Source: CBDDDW01 sp965226805 (GTDB lineage: Bacteria > Chloroflexota > Dehalococcoidia > Lucifugimonadales > JAGWBF01). From it: 64,000 nucleotides of DNA. The position numbers and the translations under genes are program-made. Location: NCBI GenBank assembly GCA_965226805.1, contig CBDDDW010000024.1:112981-176980 (forward strand), in the 5' to 3' direction. The notes under the pieces were generated by a model. The model was not told where the DNA came from, ran no database searches, and saw only the letters and a program-made list of their open reading frames with translations. Each line of letters starts with the position of its first letter. Position 1 is the first letter of the stretch. Shown here piece after piece: positions 8,792 to 17,905 of this stretch.

Positions 8792-9337
8792 GTGGACAAT
8801 AAATCCGAGGTTGCAGTATTTGGTGGAGGGTGTTTCTGGTGCACCGAGGCCGTGTTGGGGGAACTAAAAGGTGTAGTGTCCGTTGTTCCAGGTTATGCGG
8901 GAGGGCACACAGAAAATCCAACCTACGGACAGGTATGCAGCGAAACAACTGGACATGCGGAGGTAGTCAAATTCGAATTCGACCCCACTCAGATTTCTTA
9001 TGGGCAGCTCCTAGAAGTGTTCTTCGGGACGCACGACCCCACTACTCTCAATCGCCAAGGTGCTGATATGGGGACGCGTTATCGCTCGATAATCCTTTAC
9101 ATCAACGATGAACAAAGAGAACAAGCAGCAAACTTCATAAGAAAGCTTGATGATTCTAGTACGAAAGGTGGTCCAGTAGTAACTGAGCTTGCGCAATTAA
9201 AGCAATTCTACGAGGCCGAAGACGAGCACAAACAATACTATATGGCAAACTCAGGCAACATGTATTGTCAGATTGTCATTAGGCCAAAAATTGAGAAAGT
9301 GCGAGGGGAGTTTTCTGAGCATACATCACTGGGCTGA
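8792..9337 (+). CDS. msrA: Peptide-methionine (S)-S-oxide reductase
   Basis: Repairs methionine S-sulfoxide in proteins, normally with thioredoxin. The 181-residue protein has the catalytic GGGCFWCTEA motif near residue 14, the typical GYAGGHTENPTY segment, and AEDEHKQYY near residue 149 in place of the usual AEDYHQQY. The only other cysteine in view is in NMYCQIV, so the resolving-cysteine arrangement differs from the three-Cys type. The start is GTG at 8792. It lies 33 bases after the LLM gene, shares its low GC, and is probably co-transcribed with it. Confidence 0.94.
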   Translation: MDNKSEVAVFGGGCFWCTEAVLGELKGVVSVVPGYAGGHTENPTYGQVCSETTGHAEVVKFEFDPTQISYGQLLEVFFGTHDPTTLNRQGADMGTRYRSIILYINDEQREQAANFIRKLDDSSTKGGPVVTELAQLKQFYEAEDEHKQYYMANSGNMYCQIVIRPKIEKVRGEFSEHTSLG

Positions 9338-9401
9338 TACTAATTGGTGAGTTGGAACCAAACTGGAAAGAAGCTTCAGCGAAAAAAGAGGAGGTCTGTC
9401 A

Positions 9402-10460
9402 ATGGCTTGCTACATGTTCGTTTCTCTACAGGACGATCACAAGATATCGGTATTCACCATGGACGCGGAGATCGGCAAACTAACGCCGAAGAGCGAGACG
9501 CCCGTGCTGGGTGGGCCGTCCTCGATGGCGATAAGCCCGAACCGACAAGTTCTTTACGTCGGGCATCGTGACGTTCCGGAGATATCCAGCTGGCGGATCG
9601 ACAATGGCACGGGAGAGCTTACAAAGAACGGGACGGTATCGCCTGACGATATTCCCACTTATCTGTCCACCGACCGCACTGGCCGGTATTTGCTGTCCGC
9701 GTATTATCGAAGCGGGCACGTGGCGGTACATCCCATCAAGGATGACGGAGCGGTGAGCGGCCCACCTATCGAATGGCTAGCGACCGACAGTGGCGCCCAC
9801 GCTGTGCTGACCGACCCGTCCAACAGGTTCGCCTTCGTGCCCCACATCGCCCGCTTATTTGATAACGTATTGGAACCTGTTGAGGAGGTATATGGGCCGA
9901 ATGCGATTTTTCAGTTCAGGTTCGACGAAAACACCGGCCGTCTCACCCCCAACTCGCCTCCAAGGGTTGAGCCGGAAGAGCGTCTGGGCCCGCGCCACTT
10001 TTGTTTTCATCCAACCCAAGACATCGTCTACTTTTCCGACGAGCAGGGCGGTAGCGTAACCTGCTACAGACTAGACACCTCGACGGGAACCTTGTCGGCT
10101 TTTCAAACTATAGCAACTCTGCCAGCCGGTTACACAGAGAGGAACACCTGCTCCCAGATTCAAATCTCTCCTTCGGGAAAATTCTTGTACGCTCCTAACC
10201 GGGGCCACAACAGCATAGCTGGCTTCTCGGTAGACCCGTCCACCGGGTGGTTGGCGGCCATAGGGCAAGTATCGACCGAAGCTATGCCTAGCGCCTTCAG
10301 CCTGGACCCTGAGGGCAAATTCGTTTTCGCCGCCGGCTCGGAGTCTGGCCATCTAGCTGCGTACCGGATCAACGGCGATACGGGTGAGCTCACCCCCCTG
10401 GAGACTTATTCCGTGGGCCAGAAGCCCATGTGGGTGTTGATGACAAGTCTTGGGAGTTAG
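9402..10460 (+). CDS. Lactonase family protein (6-phosphogluconolactonase-like beta-propeller)
   Basis: A 352-residue seven-bladed propeller of the Pgl/YbhE lactonase family. Repeating blade motifs are seen: YMFVSLQDDHKISVFTMD, SSWRIDNGTGELT, FRFDENTGRLTPN, CYRLDTSTGTLSAF, GFSVDPSTGWLAAIG and AYRINGDTGELTPLE. GPRHFCFHP in the middle corresponds to the conserved family GPRH segment. It may hydrolyse 6-phosphogluconolactone or another lactone; the family also contains members of unknown substrate. The ATG is preceded by GGAGGT at good spacing. GC returns to the normal level here, unlike the upstream msrA pair. Confidence 0.82.
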   Translation: MACYMFVSLQDDHKISVFTMDAEIGKLTPKSETPVLGGPSSMAISPNRQVLYVGHRDVPEISSWRIDNGTGELTKNGTVSPDDIPTYLSTDRTGRYLLSAYYRSGHVAVHPIKDDGAVSGPPIEWLATDSGAHAVLTDPSNRFAFVPHIARLFDNVLEPVEEVYGPNAIFQFRFDENTGRLTPNSPPRVEPEERLGPRHFCFHPTQDIVYFSDEQGGSVTCYRLDTSTGTLSAFQTIATLPAGYTERNTCSQIQISPSGKFLYAPNRGHNSIAGFSVDPSTGWLAAIGQVSTEAMPSAFSLDPEGKFVFAAGSESGHLAAYRINGDTGELTPLETYSVGQKPMWVLMTSLGS

Positions 10461-10805
10461 ACTCTGAGTCGGCCACTTTGATGGACCGTGTCTCGTCCCT
10501 TTGGAGATACCGAGGGCGTAATTCTCCTATTTCCGCGAGTGGTGGCAATGAACCCGCAGAGATGTGCTTACAGTTTGGCTACGGTGACCATCGTGATCCA
10601 GACAGTTAACCAGCTGTCTTTGCGGATGTGGGGGTACACCAGGACGGGCTGGTCCACATCAGCCAGCCGGCCGACCGATTCGTGAGAATCCCTCAGAGAT
10701 TGTCAAAGCTCAACAGCAGGTGACGGTCACTGGCTGGAGGTAGACCTAGTCTAGTGTCTCGTATATAGCATTACAATGCTGATATGAGGAGGTCCTCCCC
10801 GCGAA

Positions 10806-10861
10806 CCCCGGTCTCACCCTCACCTCAATCCTCTCCCATAGGGAGAGGAGGCAGACCGGGG
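10806..10861. repeat. Nested hairpin repeat
   Basis: Outer stem CCCCGGTCT (10806-10814) with AGACCGGGG (10853-10861), inner perfect stem CCTCTCCC (10830-10837) with GGGAGAGG (10841-10848). This CCCTCACC..CCTCTCCC..GGGAGAGG style resembles dispersed intergenic repeats and is related in composition to 46515-46550. It is the only structured element in the gene-free stretch 10461-10965, where no supported open frame was found. Confidence 0.5.
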
Positions 10862-10965
10862 GGCCACGTCGAGCGCTGACGTATTGTAAACCCATTTGGC
10901 AGACACACGACTAGAGCGCAAGCGAATTTCCTTATGAATGAAGAGTTAAGCTAACTACAGACAAT

Positions 10966-12132
10966 ATGAAACACCAGCCGTCGATTCCCGTCGAATTTTT
11001 GACTAGCTCAGGCCAGGTGTCCGACCTGGTTGTTATCTTGCGCCAACAACGCTGCATCGCAATAGATACCGAATCAAACAGCCGGCACAGATACCCCGAG
11101 AGAATCTGCTTGGTGCAGGTGGCGACCGCCAGTAAAGTGTACCTGATCGACACCCTTGCCGTAGGTGATATGAACCCGCTAGGTGAGGTACTGGCAGATG
11201 AGAAGGTTGTAAAGGTGATTCAGGGCGCCGAGTACGACATACGTTGCCTGGATAGAGAATGGGGATTTCGCGTACGGAACCTCTTCGACACTTCCAAGGC
11301 AGCCCGCTTTGCTGGTATGACACAGAATGGACTGTCATTCCTGGCCGAGGCTTTGCTCGGGATACAGGTCCCGAAAGAAACCCGTATTCAAAAAAGCGAT
11401 TGGACCCACCGGCCCCTCAGCCAGGAGGCTCTGAATTACGCAGCCACGGATGTCTGGTATCTGATGGGTATCCGGGAGGCACTTGAAGATAGGCTGGACA
11501 GCCTCGCAAGATCTCATTGGGTCTCAGAGGAATGCGCTCGCTTGGAAGAAATCCGCTATGTAGCTCCCGATCCGGGAACGGCGTTCCTATCGTTGAAAGG
11601 CACCCACAAGCTGGATGGCCAGGAAAAGGCGATTTTGAAGCGGCTGTTCACGTTGAGGGAAGCGGAAGCCCGCCGTCGTAACCTGCCTCCTTACTATGTT
11701 CTGCCCCACGAAACTCTGGTCCATCTAGCGTCCAACCCGACCGCCGATCTAGCTCAACTTCCTCCACTCAATAAGCAAGTCAACTCCCGGTTTGTCCTAC
11801 TTCTGAGCGGAGCGCTTCGTCAGGGATTAGGTGACCCACCGATCGATACTTCAATCCGGCACAGCACCCAACGGAATACACCGGTTGAAATTAACCGCCT
11901 CCAGATGCTGAAGAAGTGGAGAACAAACCAGGGTATGCAGCTTGCAATCGACCCTTCGCTGGTATGGCCAATGGCCAGCCTGGAACGTCTTGGGAGAGCT
12001 CCCCATACATTGGATGCTGAGCTCCGGTCACCCGAGGTAAGGGCATGGCAGATTGAACAATTCGCAACGTCCCTCAGAGAATATCTGGGCTCGCTTGGCG
12101 GAGCGCTTGAACCACAGAGATCAAGATGCTGA
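10966..12132 (+). CDS. rnd: Ribonuclease D
   Basis: 3'-5' exoribonuclease acting on tRNA and stable RNA precursors. The 388-residue protein carries the DEDDy exonuclease motifs: IAIDTESNS (DxE), IQGAEYDIRCL and YAATDVWYL (Tyr and Asp of motif III), followed by an HRDC-type domain after about residue 205 (KAILKRLFTLREAEARRRNLPPYYVLPHETL). It overlaps the ABC-F gene by 7 bases, implying coupled expression. Confidence 0.93.
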   Translation: MKHQPSIPVEFLTSSGQVSDLVVILRQQRCIAIDTESNSRHRYPERICLVQVATASKVYLIDTLAVGDMNPLGEVLADEKVVKVIQGAEYDIRCLDREWGFRVRNLFDTSKAARFAGMTQNGLSFLAEALLGIQVPKETRIQKSDWTHRPLSQEALNYAATDVWYLMGIREALEDRLDSLARSHWVSEECARLEEIRYVAPDPGTAFLSLKGTHKLDGQEKAILKRLFTLREAEARRRNLPPYYVLPHETLVHLASNPTADLAQLPPLNKQVNSRFVLLLSGALRQGLGDPPIDTSIRHSTQRNTPVEINRLQMLKKWRTNQGMQLAIDPSLVWPMASLERLGRAPHTLDAELRSPEVRAWQIEQFATSLREYLGSLGGALEPQRSRC

Positions 12133-14123
12133 GTGCCGTCAACATCAGTAAAGCTTACGGAGGCAGGGTTCTGTTCGATGACCTGAACCTTAGTGTCGCC
12201 GCCGGAGAGTGCATTGCCCTTGTGGGTGCCAATGGTTCGGGCAAAACGACTCTCCTGGATATCCTGGCAGGCGATATTTCTCCGGATACGGGAAGCATTT
12301 CCACCCAGCGCAACGTCACCATAGGTTATCTCAAACAGGAAAACCCGTGGTCATCCAGCAAAACCCTGATCGATGAGGTGCGTGAAGAACCTCCTGAAGT
12401 GACCGTTTTGAGAGACCAGATCGCCGCCATTCACGAGTCTCTTTCCCCACAGACTTCCTTAGACGACCATGGTGGGCTCATACAACAACTCCGGCAGCTT
12501 GAATTGGCTTTAGAAGCGGCCGATGTAAGCTACAGAGAACATGAGGCTAAGACGATCCTCTCCGGGCTAGGCTTCAAGCAAGACGATTTTCTCCGTCCGA
12601 TCCGCGAGTTCAGCGGAGGTTGGCTTATGCGCGCTGAGCTGGGAAAGCTGCTGTTCATGAAACCGGATGTATTGCTATTGGACGAGCCAACCAACCACCT
12701 GGACCTTGATGCAAACTTGTGGTTTGAGAAGTACCTGTCCTCCTTCCGCGGAGCGGTAGTCGTTACCTCTCACGACCGGGCTTTCCTGAACCAGGTGGCA
12801 ACCACGGTGCTGGCTATCACACCAGATGAGGTGGTGCTCGTCAGGGGGAATTATGACGAATACCTGGTCGCCAACGAGCGTTCCCTTCAGGTTAAACAGG
12901 CTGCTGCCTCTAGACAAGAACGTGAGTTCCGCAGGCAGATGCGCTTTGTCGAGCGCTTTCGCTACAAAGCCCAAAAAGCCTCTCAAGTCCAGAGCCGGCT
13001 GAAGCAACTTGAGAAGGTGCAGCGTATTCAACTGCCCAGGGCGACCAAGAGGGTCCACTATTCGTTTCCGGAGCCGCCGCGGAGTGGCGTAGAAGCAATC
13101 TGTCTTACGAACGTTAGGAAATCCTACGGTGATCATGACGTCTATCGAGGTTTAAACCTGGCATTGATGCGCGGTGACCGGGTCGCGCTGGTTGGTCCCA
13201 ACGGTGCAGGCAAGAGCACCATGCTGAAGATTCTTGCAGGTGTCCTGCCCTTTGAGGAGGGCGAGCGAAAGACTGGCCACAATGTGATCACAACCTACTA
13301 TGCTCAGCATGTGCTTGATCTTCTTAACCCGGGTAACGCGCTCATAGAGGAGCTTCAACAAGCCGCGCCTGGGGAATCGGACCAGAACCTCCGGAACATC
13401 CTTGGGGGCTTTTTGTTCAGCGGCGACGATGTCCGTAAGCCCATATCTGTGTTGTCTGGTGGGGAAAAGGCGAGGGTCGCCCTGGCCAAACTGCTGGTCC
13501 AACGAAGCAACCTGCTGCTAATGGATGAGCCAACCAACCATCTGGACATAGCCTCCAGAGAGATTCTCGCGGACGCCCTCAGCGACTATACAGGCACCAT
13601 CTGTTTCATAACCCACGACCGTGCTTTGATAAAGCAGATCGCCAACAAAATCATCGAAGTCGATAACGGCCACCCCAGGCACTTTCCCGGCGACTACGAC
13701 AGCTACTTGTATCGGAAACAGGCAGAAATCGCACAGGTTAGCAGCCGCGTTAGGGTCAATGGAGGGGGCGGTCATACCTCGAAGCAAAGCCCTGCCGGCA
13801 GCCGATCCGCCAAGAAACGCTCAGGACGGCCGCTGAGCGCCGAGGAGGAACTGCGCCGGGACCTCAGCAAGCAGGCCCGGAAGTTGGCTGCTCGGATAGA
13901 TGAAATCGATGCTATCCTGGTGGTCCGGGAGGCCCGAATTGCTGAGCTAGAAACACTGTTCTCCCAGCCAGATAAGTTTGAGGATGCAGCCCAAATAGCT
14001 GCTTCGGCAGAACAGTACCGAGTGCTCAAAGAGGAAGCGAGTTTACTATGGCAGGAGTGGGAGAAGTTGTCCTTGGAGGCGGAGGGAATCAACAGTAGGC
14101 TCGTGGAACCTAAGGAGACCTAG
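12126..14123 (+). CDS. ABC-F family ATPase (Uup/EttA-like)
   Basis: A soluble twin-ATPase protein acting on ribosomes or nucleic acid, with no membrane part. Of 665 residues, the first ATPase half has GANGSGKTTLLD and LLLDEPTNHLDLD; the second has GPNGAGKSTMLK, LSGGEKARVALAKLL and LLMDEPTNHLDI. Between them is the basic ABC-F linker (RRQMRFVERFRYKAQKASQV). The C-terminal 110 residues are a charged, probably coiled-coil domain as in Uup. Its TAG stop lies inside the CTAG target site of the IS5 element that follows. Because the target is duplicated, the original gene would have ended at the same codon, so the protein is unaffected. Confidence 0.93.
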   Translation: MLSAVNISKAYGGRVLFDDLNLSVAAGECIALVGANGSGKTTLLDILAGDISPDTGSISTQRNVTIGYLKQENPWSSSKTLIDEVREEPPEVTVLRDQIAAIHESLSPQTSLDDHGGLIQQLRQLELALEAADVSYREHEAKTILSGLGFKQDDFLRPIREFSGGWLMRAELGKLLFMKPDVLLLDEPTNHLDLDANLWFEKYLSSFRGAVVVTSHDRAFLNQVATTVLAITPDEVVLVRGNYDEYLVANERSLQVKQAAASRQEREFRRQMRFVERFRYKAQKASQVQSRLKQLEKVQRIQLPRATKRVHYSFPEPPRSGVEAICLTNVRKSYGDHDVYRGLNLALMRGDRVALVGPNGAGKSTMLKILAGVLPFEEGERKTGHNVITTYYAQHVLDLLNPGNALIEELQQAAPGESDQNLRNILGGFLFSGDDVRKPISVLSGGEKARVALAKLLVQRSNLLLMDEPTNHLDIASREILADALSDYTGTICFITHDRALIKQIANKIIEVDNGHPRHFPGDYDSYLYRKQAEIAQVSSRVRVNGGGGHTSKQSPAGSRSAKKRSGRPLSAEEELRRDLSKQARKLAARIDEIDAILVVREARIAELETLFSQPDKFEDAAQIAASAEQYRVLKEEASLLWQEWEKLSLEAEGINSRLVEPKET

Positions 14124-15325
14124 GGAACCTCTGAACAACTCGGCGCAAGCGTGGATGGGCAGAGTGGTTCCGTTCTTTGGAGACGTTCAGGCATCTTTGT
14201 GACGTTCCAGGTCGTGGTTGAGGCGTTCAGACCGTGTCTGTTGTGGCCTCGAAGCGGCTTTTCGGAGCCATCGCGGCTCCCCGGCCCTGATTTGCGCACT
14301 GCGCCCCTCTCATGCCGCCAGACGGCGCTCTGCCGTCATCAAGTTGGCCAGCCCCAGTAGCAATGCCAGCCGTTGCGCGTTCTTAGCCAACCCTCGGTAG
14401 CGCACCTTGGCGTAGCCAAAGCGCCGCTTCACGTACAGGAACGGATGCTCCACTTTCGCTCTGACCGACGCTTTGCGCTTCTCCGCCAACGCCTCGTAGC
14501 TGCCAGGCTCCAGGTGCCGTCGCCGGCCGGGCCTCATCGCCACTCGCCACTCCACATCCAACTCTCGATTCTCCAACCGCTTGTCCACTCCCTGATACCC
14601 CGCATCCCCCCACACTCGTTTCTCTCCACCGTGCAGCAATCGGTGCGCTTCTGTCACATCATGCACGTTAGCTGGCGTCGTAGTCATGCTGTGTACCACT
14701 CCCGTCTCAGCGTCAGCGCCTACGTGTACTTTCATCCCGAAGCGCCACTCGTTCCCCTTCTTCGTCTGGTGCATCTCAGGGTCTCGCTCACCCGCACGAT
14801 TCTTCGTCGATGACGGCGCCTCTATGATGCTCGCGTCCACGATCATCCCCTCCCGAAGCCGCAGTCCCTGGGACTCCAGATGACGGTTGATCTCCTCGAA
14901 CAGACTCTGCCCCAACTCATGCTCTTCCAGCAGATGGCGGAAGTTCAGAATCGTCGTCTCGTCCGGCAGCGGGCCCGACAGCTTCAACCCTACGAACCGT
15001 CTCACCGACTCGACCTCGTAGAGCATGTCCTCCATACCAGGATCGCTCAAGTTGTAGAACAACTGCACGCAGTGTATCCGCACCATCGCCGACAACTCAT
15101 ATGGTCGACGGCCTCGGCCCGCCTTGGGATAGAACGGACGGATGCGCTCTTCCATCTGTTCCCACGGGATCAGAGCATCCATGCGCTCCAGGAATATCTC
15201 CCGGCGGGTCTTGCGCTTCTTGCTCTCGTATTCCAAGTCCGCAAATGTTGGCTGGTCCATCAATTATCTCCCCGAACACAGTGCTATTCTCTATGCTACT
15301 ATGCCCAGACTTGTTCAGAGTATCC
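14124..15325. mobile_element. Complete IS5-family insertion sequence (1202 bp)
   Basis: The ends are imperfect inverted repeats. The left end reads GGAACCTCTGAACAACTCGG from 14124; the right end, read inward, reads GGATACTCTGAACAAGTCTGG from 15325. CTAG is present directly outside both ends (14120-14123 and 15326-15329), matching the YTAR target preference and 4-bp duplication of the IS5 group. One transposase gene fills it on the minus strand. The 1.2-kb length matches IS5. All parts look intact, so it may be active or recently inserted. Confidence 0.93.
14310..15260 (-). CDS. IS5-family transposase
   Basis: DDE transposase of 316 residues. It is strikingly similar to the classical enterobacterial IS5 protein as I remember it: the TFADLEYESKKRKTRREIFL start, FYPKAGRGRRPYEL, NLSDPGMEDMLYE, DASIIEAPSSTKN (first catalytic Asp), DPEMHQTKKGN, GDAGYQGV (second Asp) and VEHPFLYVKRRFGYAKVRYRG (catalytic Glu with the Y-R-K signature). 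The ATG at 15260 follows GGGGAG at 8 bases; a TTG at 15263 is less likely. No frameshift or stop is seen. Long plus-strand open frames in this stretch are antisense shadows. Confidence 0.96.
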   Translation of the reverse strand: MDQPTFADLEYESKKRKTRREIFLERMDALIPWEQMEERIRPFYPKAGRGRRPYELSAMVRIHCVQLFYNLSDPGMEDMLYEVESVRRFVGLKLSGPLPDETTILNFRHLLEEHELGQSLFEEINRHLESQGLRLREGMIVDASIIEAPSSTKNRAGERDPEMHQTKKGNEWRFGMKVHVGADAETGVVHSMTTTPANVHDVTEAHRLLHGGEKRVWGDAGYQGVDKRLENRELDVEWRVAMRPGRRRHLEPGSYEALAEKRKASVRAKVEHPFLYVKRRFGYAKVRYRGLAKNAQRLALLLGLANLMTAERRLAA

Positions 15326-15450
15326 CTAGTTCAAACGTGGGACCTGGTAGCTTTCTACCACCTGAAGCAGCGCCACAGGGCGGTGGAGCATCCCCTTGCC
15401 CGAGGATCCTCCTCCTCTCGTCGTAGTTATCAGTCTCGCGGAAATTGAAC

Positions 15451-16500
15451 TCAGACAAAAGTGAGGGCGCGGGCAGGGTTCTCTATGAGCATGGCCTGGA
15501 TATGCTCCTCCTTGAACCCCCTCCGGCGCATCCAGGGCACGATGATCTCCAGGATGTGGGCATATCCGAAGCCCCCGTAGCGAACCATATCGGTCTTCCG
15601 GCAGACATCCTGGGAAAGCAGTAGCTGAGCCACATGGCCCTCAGCGATGAGCCCAGCAAGCTGCCTCAACCGCTGGGCATCGGTGGGCATCGCTATGTGG
15701 GGCGCGAAAGGGTAGTAAGGGTAGTCTCGGCCGAAGAGGTCGTACTCAAGAAAACAGCCGGAGGTGGCCAGTTTCTTGAGGGTGCTTGGCTGAGTAACGG
15801 TTCGCTCGATGTGGCCCATGATGATGTGTAGTGGATCAGCCCCCGCTTCCGCCAGGATTTCAATGATCTCAAGGGGCGCGGAATCGTGGTGGCCCGGGTG
15901 AATGGAGATAGGGGCGCCAGTCTCTTGCTGGGCCTTAGCGGCAGCGCGCAGTACCTTACGCTCATGTGGATGCAGGGGTGAAGAGCAGCCCAGCTCACCG
16001 ATAACTCCCGACTTGATGACCGTATCCCCGACGCCTACGGTGAGGTCGCGTACCATCTCTTTGGCGATATCGCTCTCTGTGTTGCTGTCCATATCCTTCG
16101 GATGGGTCTCAGCGATGTAATAGCCTGCACCCATGATGATGTTTAAGCCCGTGGCACGAGAAATCCGGGCCAGCCCCAGAGGATCTCGACCTATGCCGAT
16201 GCTGGTGCAATCCACAATGGTCTTGCCCCCCGACTCCTTGAAGATAAGAGCCTCCGCGATGGCGGTGTCTTCATTTCCCAGCAGGCCGTTATCCCAGTTG
16301 CTGAGACGGTTGAAACGGTGCCAGTTCAGGTCTTCCATGACGACTGGTCTTAAGGCCCTGGCCCTATCGCTGGCGGTGAGAGGGTCTCGATAAAGGGGAG
16401 TCAGATCAACCAGTAGATGCTCGTGTGGCACAACAATACCTAAATTTTCTGGGCCGAGGGGCCCGAGGACGGTCTGGACTTTACCTGGTATGCGCGTCAT
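15451..16500 (-). CDS. Phosphotriesterase-family hydrolase, copy 1
   Basis: A binuclear metal amidohydrolase-fold enzyme of 349 residues. Metal ligands can be read in order: HEHLLVD (HxH), GVIGELGCS (Glu where the classical phosphotriesterase has the carboxylated Lys, as in E. coli Php), ISIHPGHH, IMGHIERT, and LLLSQDVCRK with the catalytic Asp. The likely activity is lactonase or esterase rather than true phosphotriesterase, but the substrate is unknown. Its ATG overlaps the stop of copy 2 by 4 bases (ATGA), so the two are translated together. The proteins are close tandem paralogs. Confidence 0.88.
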   Translation of the reverse strand: MTRIPGKVQTVLGPLGPENLGIVVPHEHLLVDLTPLYRDPLTASDRARALRPVVMEDLNWHRFNRLSNWDNGLLGNEDTAIAEALIFKESGGKTIVDCTSIGIGRDPLGLARISRATGLNIIMGAGYYIAETHPKDMDSNTESDIAKEMVRDLTVGVGDTVIKSGVIGELGCSSPLHPHERKVLRAAAKAQQETGAPISIHPGHHDSAPLEIIEILAEAGADPLHIIMGHIERTVTQPSTLKKLATSGCFLEYDLFGRDYPYYPFAPHIAMPTDAQRLRQLAGLIAEGHVAQLLLSQDVCRKTDMVRYGGFGYAHILEIIVPWMRRRGFKEEHIQAMLIENPARALTFV

Positions 16501-17546
16501 TTAAAAGCGAGAGCCTTTCTGGGGTTGTCGACAAGCATGGTCTGGATGTGCTCCTCGCTGAAACCCTTTCGTCGCATCCAGGGGACAACGACCTCCAGGA
16601 TATGTGAGTAGCCGAAACCGCCGTAGCGCCGAAGATGTATCTTTCGACATATGTCGTGGGACAGTAGTATCTGCTCCAGATGCCCCTCGGCGATGAGCCA
16701 GGAGAGCTGGTCCAGCCGCTGGGCGTCGCTGGGCATATCGAACTGGGGGTGGATAGCGAGGTACGATTCCTTGCCGAATAGGTCATGCTGCACGAAGCAT
16801 CCCGTCTGGGCAATCTCTTTAAGCACGCTCCTCTGATAAACCGTGCGCTCTATATGGCCCATGATGGTGTGGGACAAGTCTGCCCCTGCCCCGGCCAGGA
16901 TTCCTAGGATCTCAAGGGGCGCCGACTCGTTGTAGCCTGGGTGAATGGAGATGGGGGCTCCCGTCTCTCGCTGGGCTTTAGCGACACCCCGCAGGACTTT
17001 CTTCTCGTTAGGGTGGAGCGGCCAGGTGCAGCCGACCTCTCCGATAACCCCTGCCTTGATGCCCGTATCTCCCACGCCCACGGTCAGGTCGCGCACCGTC
17101 TCCTCCGCGATATCATCTTCGGTCCTATTGTCCATATCAGGTGGGTGGCTTTGGGCCACGTAATAGCCCGCGCCCATGATGATGTTCAGGCCCGTAGCGT
17201 GGGCGATGCGGGTCAACCCCTGAGGGTCGCGGCTGATGCCGATGTTGGTGACGTCCACTATGCTGTTGCCTCCGGCCCTTTTGTAAATCAGGGCCTCGGC
17301 GACGGCCGTGTCCACGTCCTCCAGGTGGAGGTTATCCCAATGGCTCCAGTGATAACGGACCCAATTCAGGTTCTCCAGTGTCAAAGGTTGACGAGCGTGG
17401 GCTATGTCGGTAGCTGTAGTGGGCTCCACCCAGAGACAGGTCAGGTCAACCAGCAAGTGCTCATGGGTCAGGGTGATCCCCAGATCTCCAGGACTGATGG
17501 GTCCGAGAACAGTTTGCACCTTTCCGGACTGAGACGGACCGTGCAC
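16497..17546 (-). CDS. Phosphotriesterase-family hydrolase, copy 2
   Basis: Paralog of the downstream gene with the same ligand set: HEHLLVD, GVIGEVGCTW (Glu bridge), ISIHPGYN, IMGHIERT and LLLSHDICRK. The GTG at 17546 is chosen over TTG at 17561 because AGGAGG lies just before it, and this start gives exactly 349 residues, the length of copy 1. It is first in a two-gene minus-strand operon with a recognisable promoter. Tandem retention with divergence at substrate-facing segments (SHWDNLHLED against SNWDNGLLGN) suggests different substrates or a heteromer. Confidence 0.88.
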   Translation of the reverse strand: MHGPSQSGKVQTVLGPISPGDLGITLTHEHLLVDLTCLWVEPTTATDIAHARQPLTLENLNWVRYHWSHWDNLHLEDVDTAVAEALIYKRAGGNSIVDVTNIGISRDPQGLTRIAHATGLNIIMGAGYYVAQSHPPDMDNRTEDDIAEETVRDLTVGVGDTGIKAGVIGEVGCTWPLHPNEKKVLRGVAKAQRETGAPISIHPGYNESAPLEILGILAGAGADLSHTIMGHIERTVYQRSVLKEIAQTGCFVQHDLFGKESYLAIHPQFDMPSDAQRLDQLSWLIAEGHLEQILLSHDICRKIHLRRYGGFGYSHILEVVVPWMRRKGFSEEHIQTMLVDNPRKALAFK

Positions 17547-17602
17547 CGTACCTCCTGCCAAACCCTCATCGACACGTTAAGCGCCGGCTGTTGGGAAGGT
17601 CC

Positions 17603-17631
17603 AGTTTAGCATACGCACCCATTGATGTGAC
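17603..17631 (-). promoter_or_regulatory. Promoter for the phosphotriesterase-like pair
   Basis: Minus strand: GTCACA (17631-17626), 17-base spacer, TAAACT (17608-17603) preceded by TGC, an extended -10. The expected start is about 50 bases before the GTG. Confidence 0.45.
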
Positions 17632-17749
17632 GGCTTAAACGAGCAGCGCTGGGCAGCGCAACCGAATCAAACGTAGGAGCGGGGCTTGCACCATCTTACC
17701 GGCGGGCAAATCTTGCCAGATGTAGCACATCTACGCCGACGGTGTTAGT

Positions 17750-17778
17750 TTGACAGTGCACTGACCCGCGGCTAGTAT
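17750..17778 (+). promoter_or_regulatory. Promoter for the SDR gene
   Basis: Perfect TTGACA (17750-17755), 17-base spacer, TAGTAT (17773-17778). It gives an untranslated leader of about 120 bases before the SDR ATG. The rest of the 17562-17905 intergenic stretch shows no gene. Confidence 0.5.
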
Positions 17779-17905
17779 TGTCGAATTGGGCTGTTTGTTG
17801 GGCGGCGCATCGCTGTTTGCATGCGGAAGAGCACGACAGGCCAAGGCTTGCAGCAGCACGATAGCAACCATTCAGGGTACGTAGAGAGTTTCTGGAGAGA
17901 GTGAG

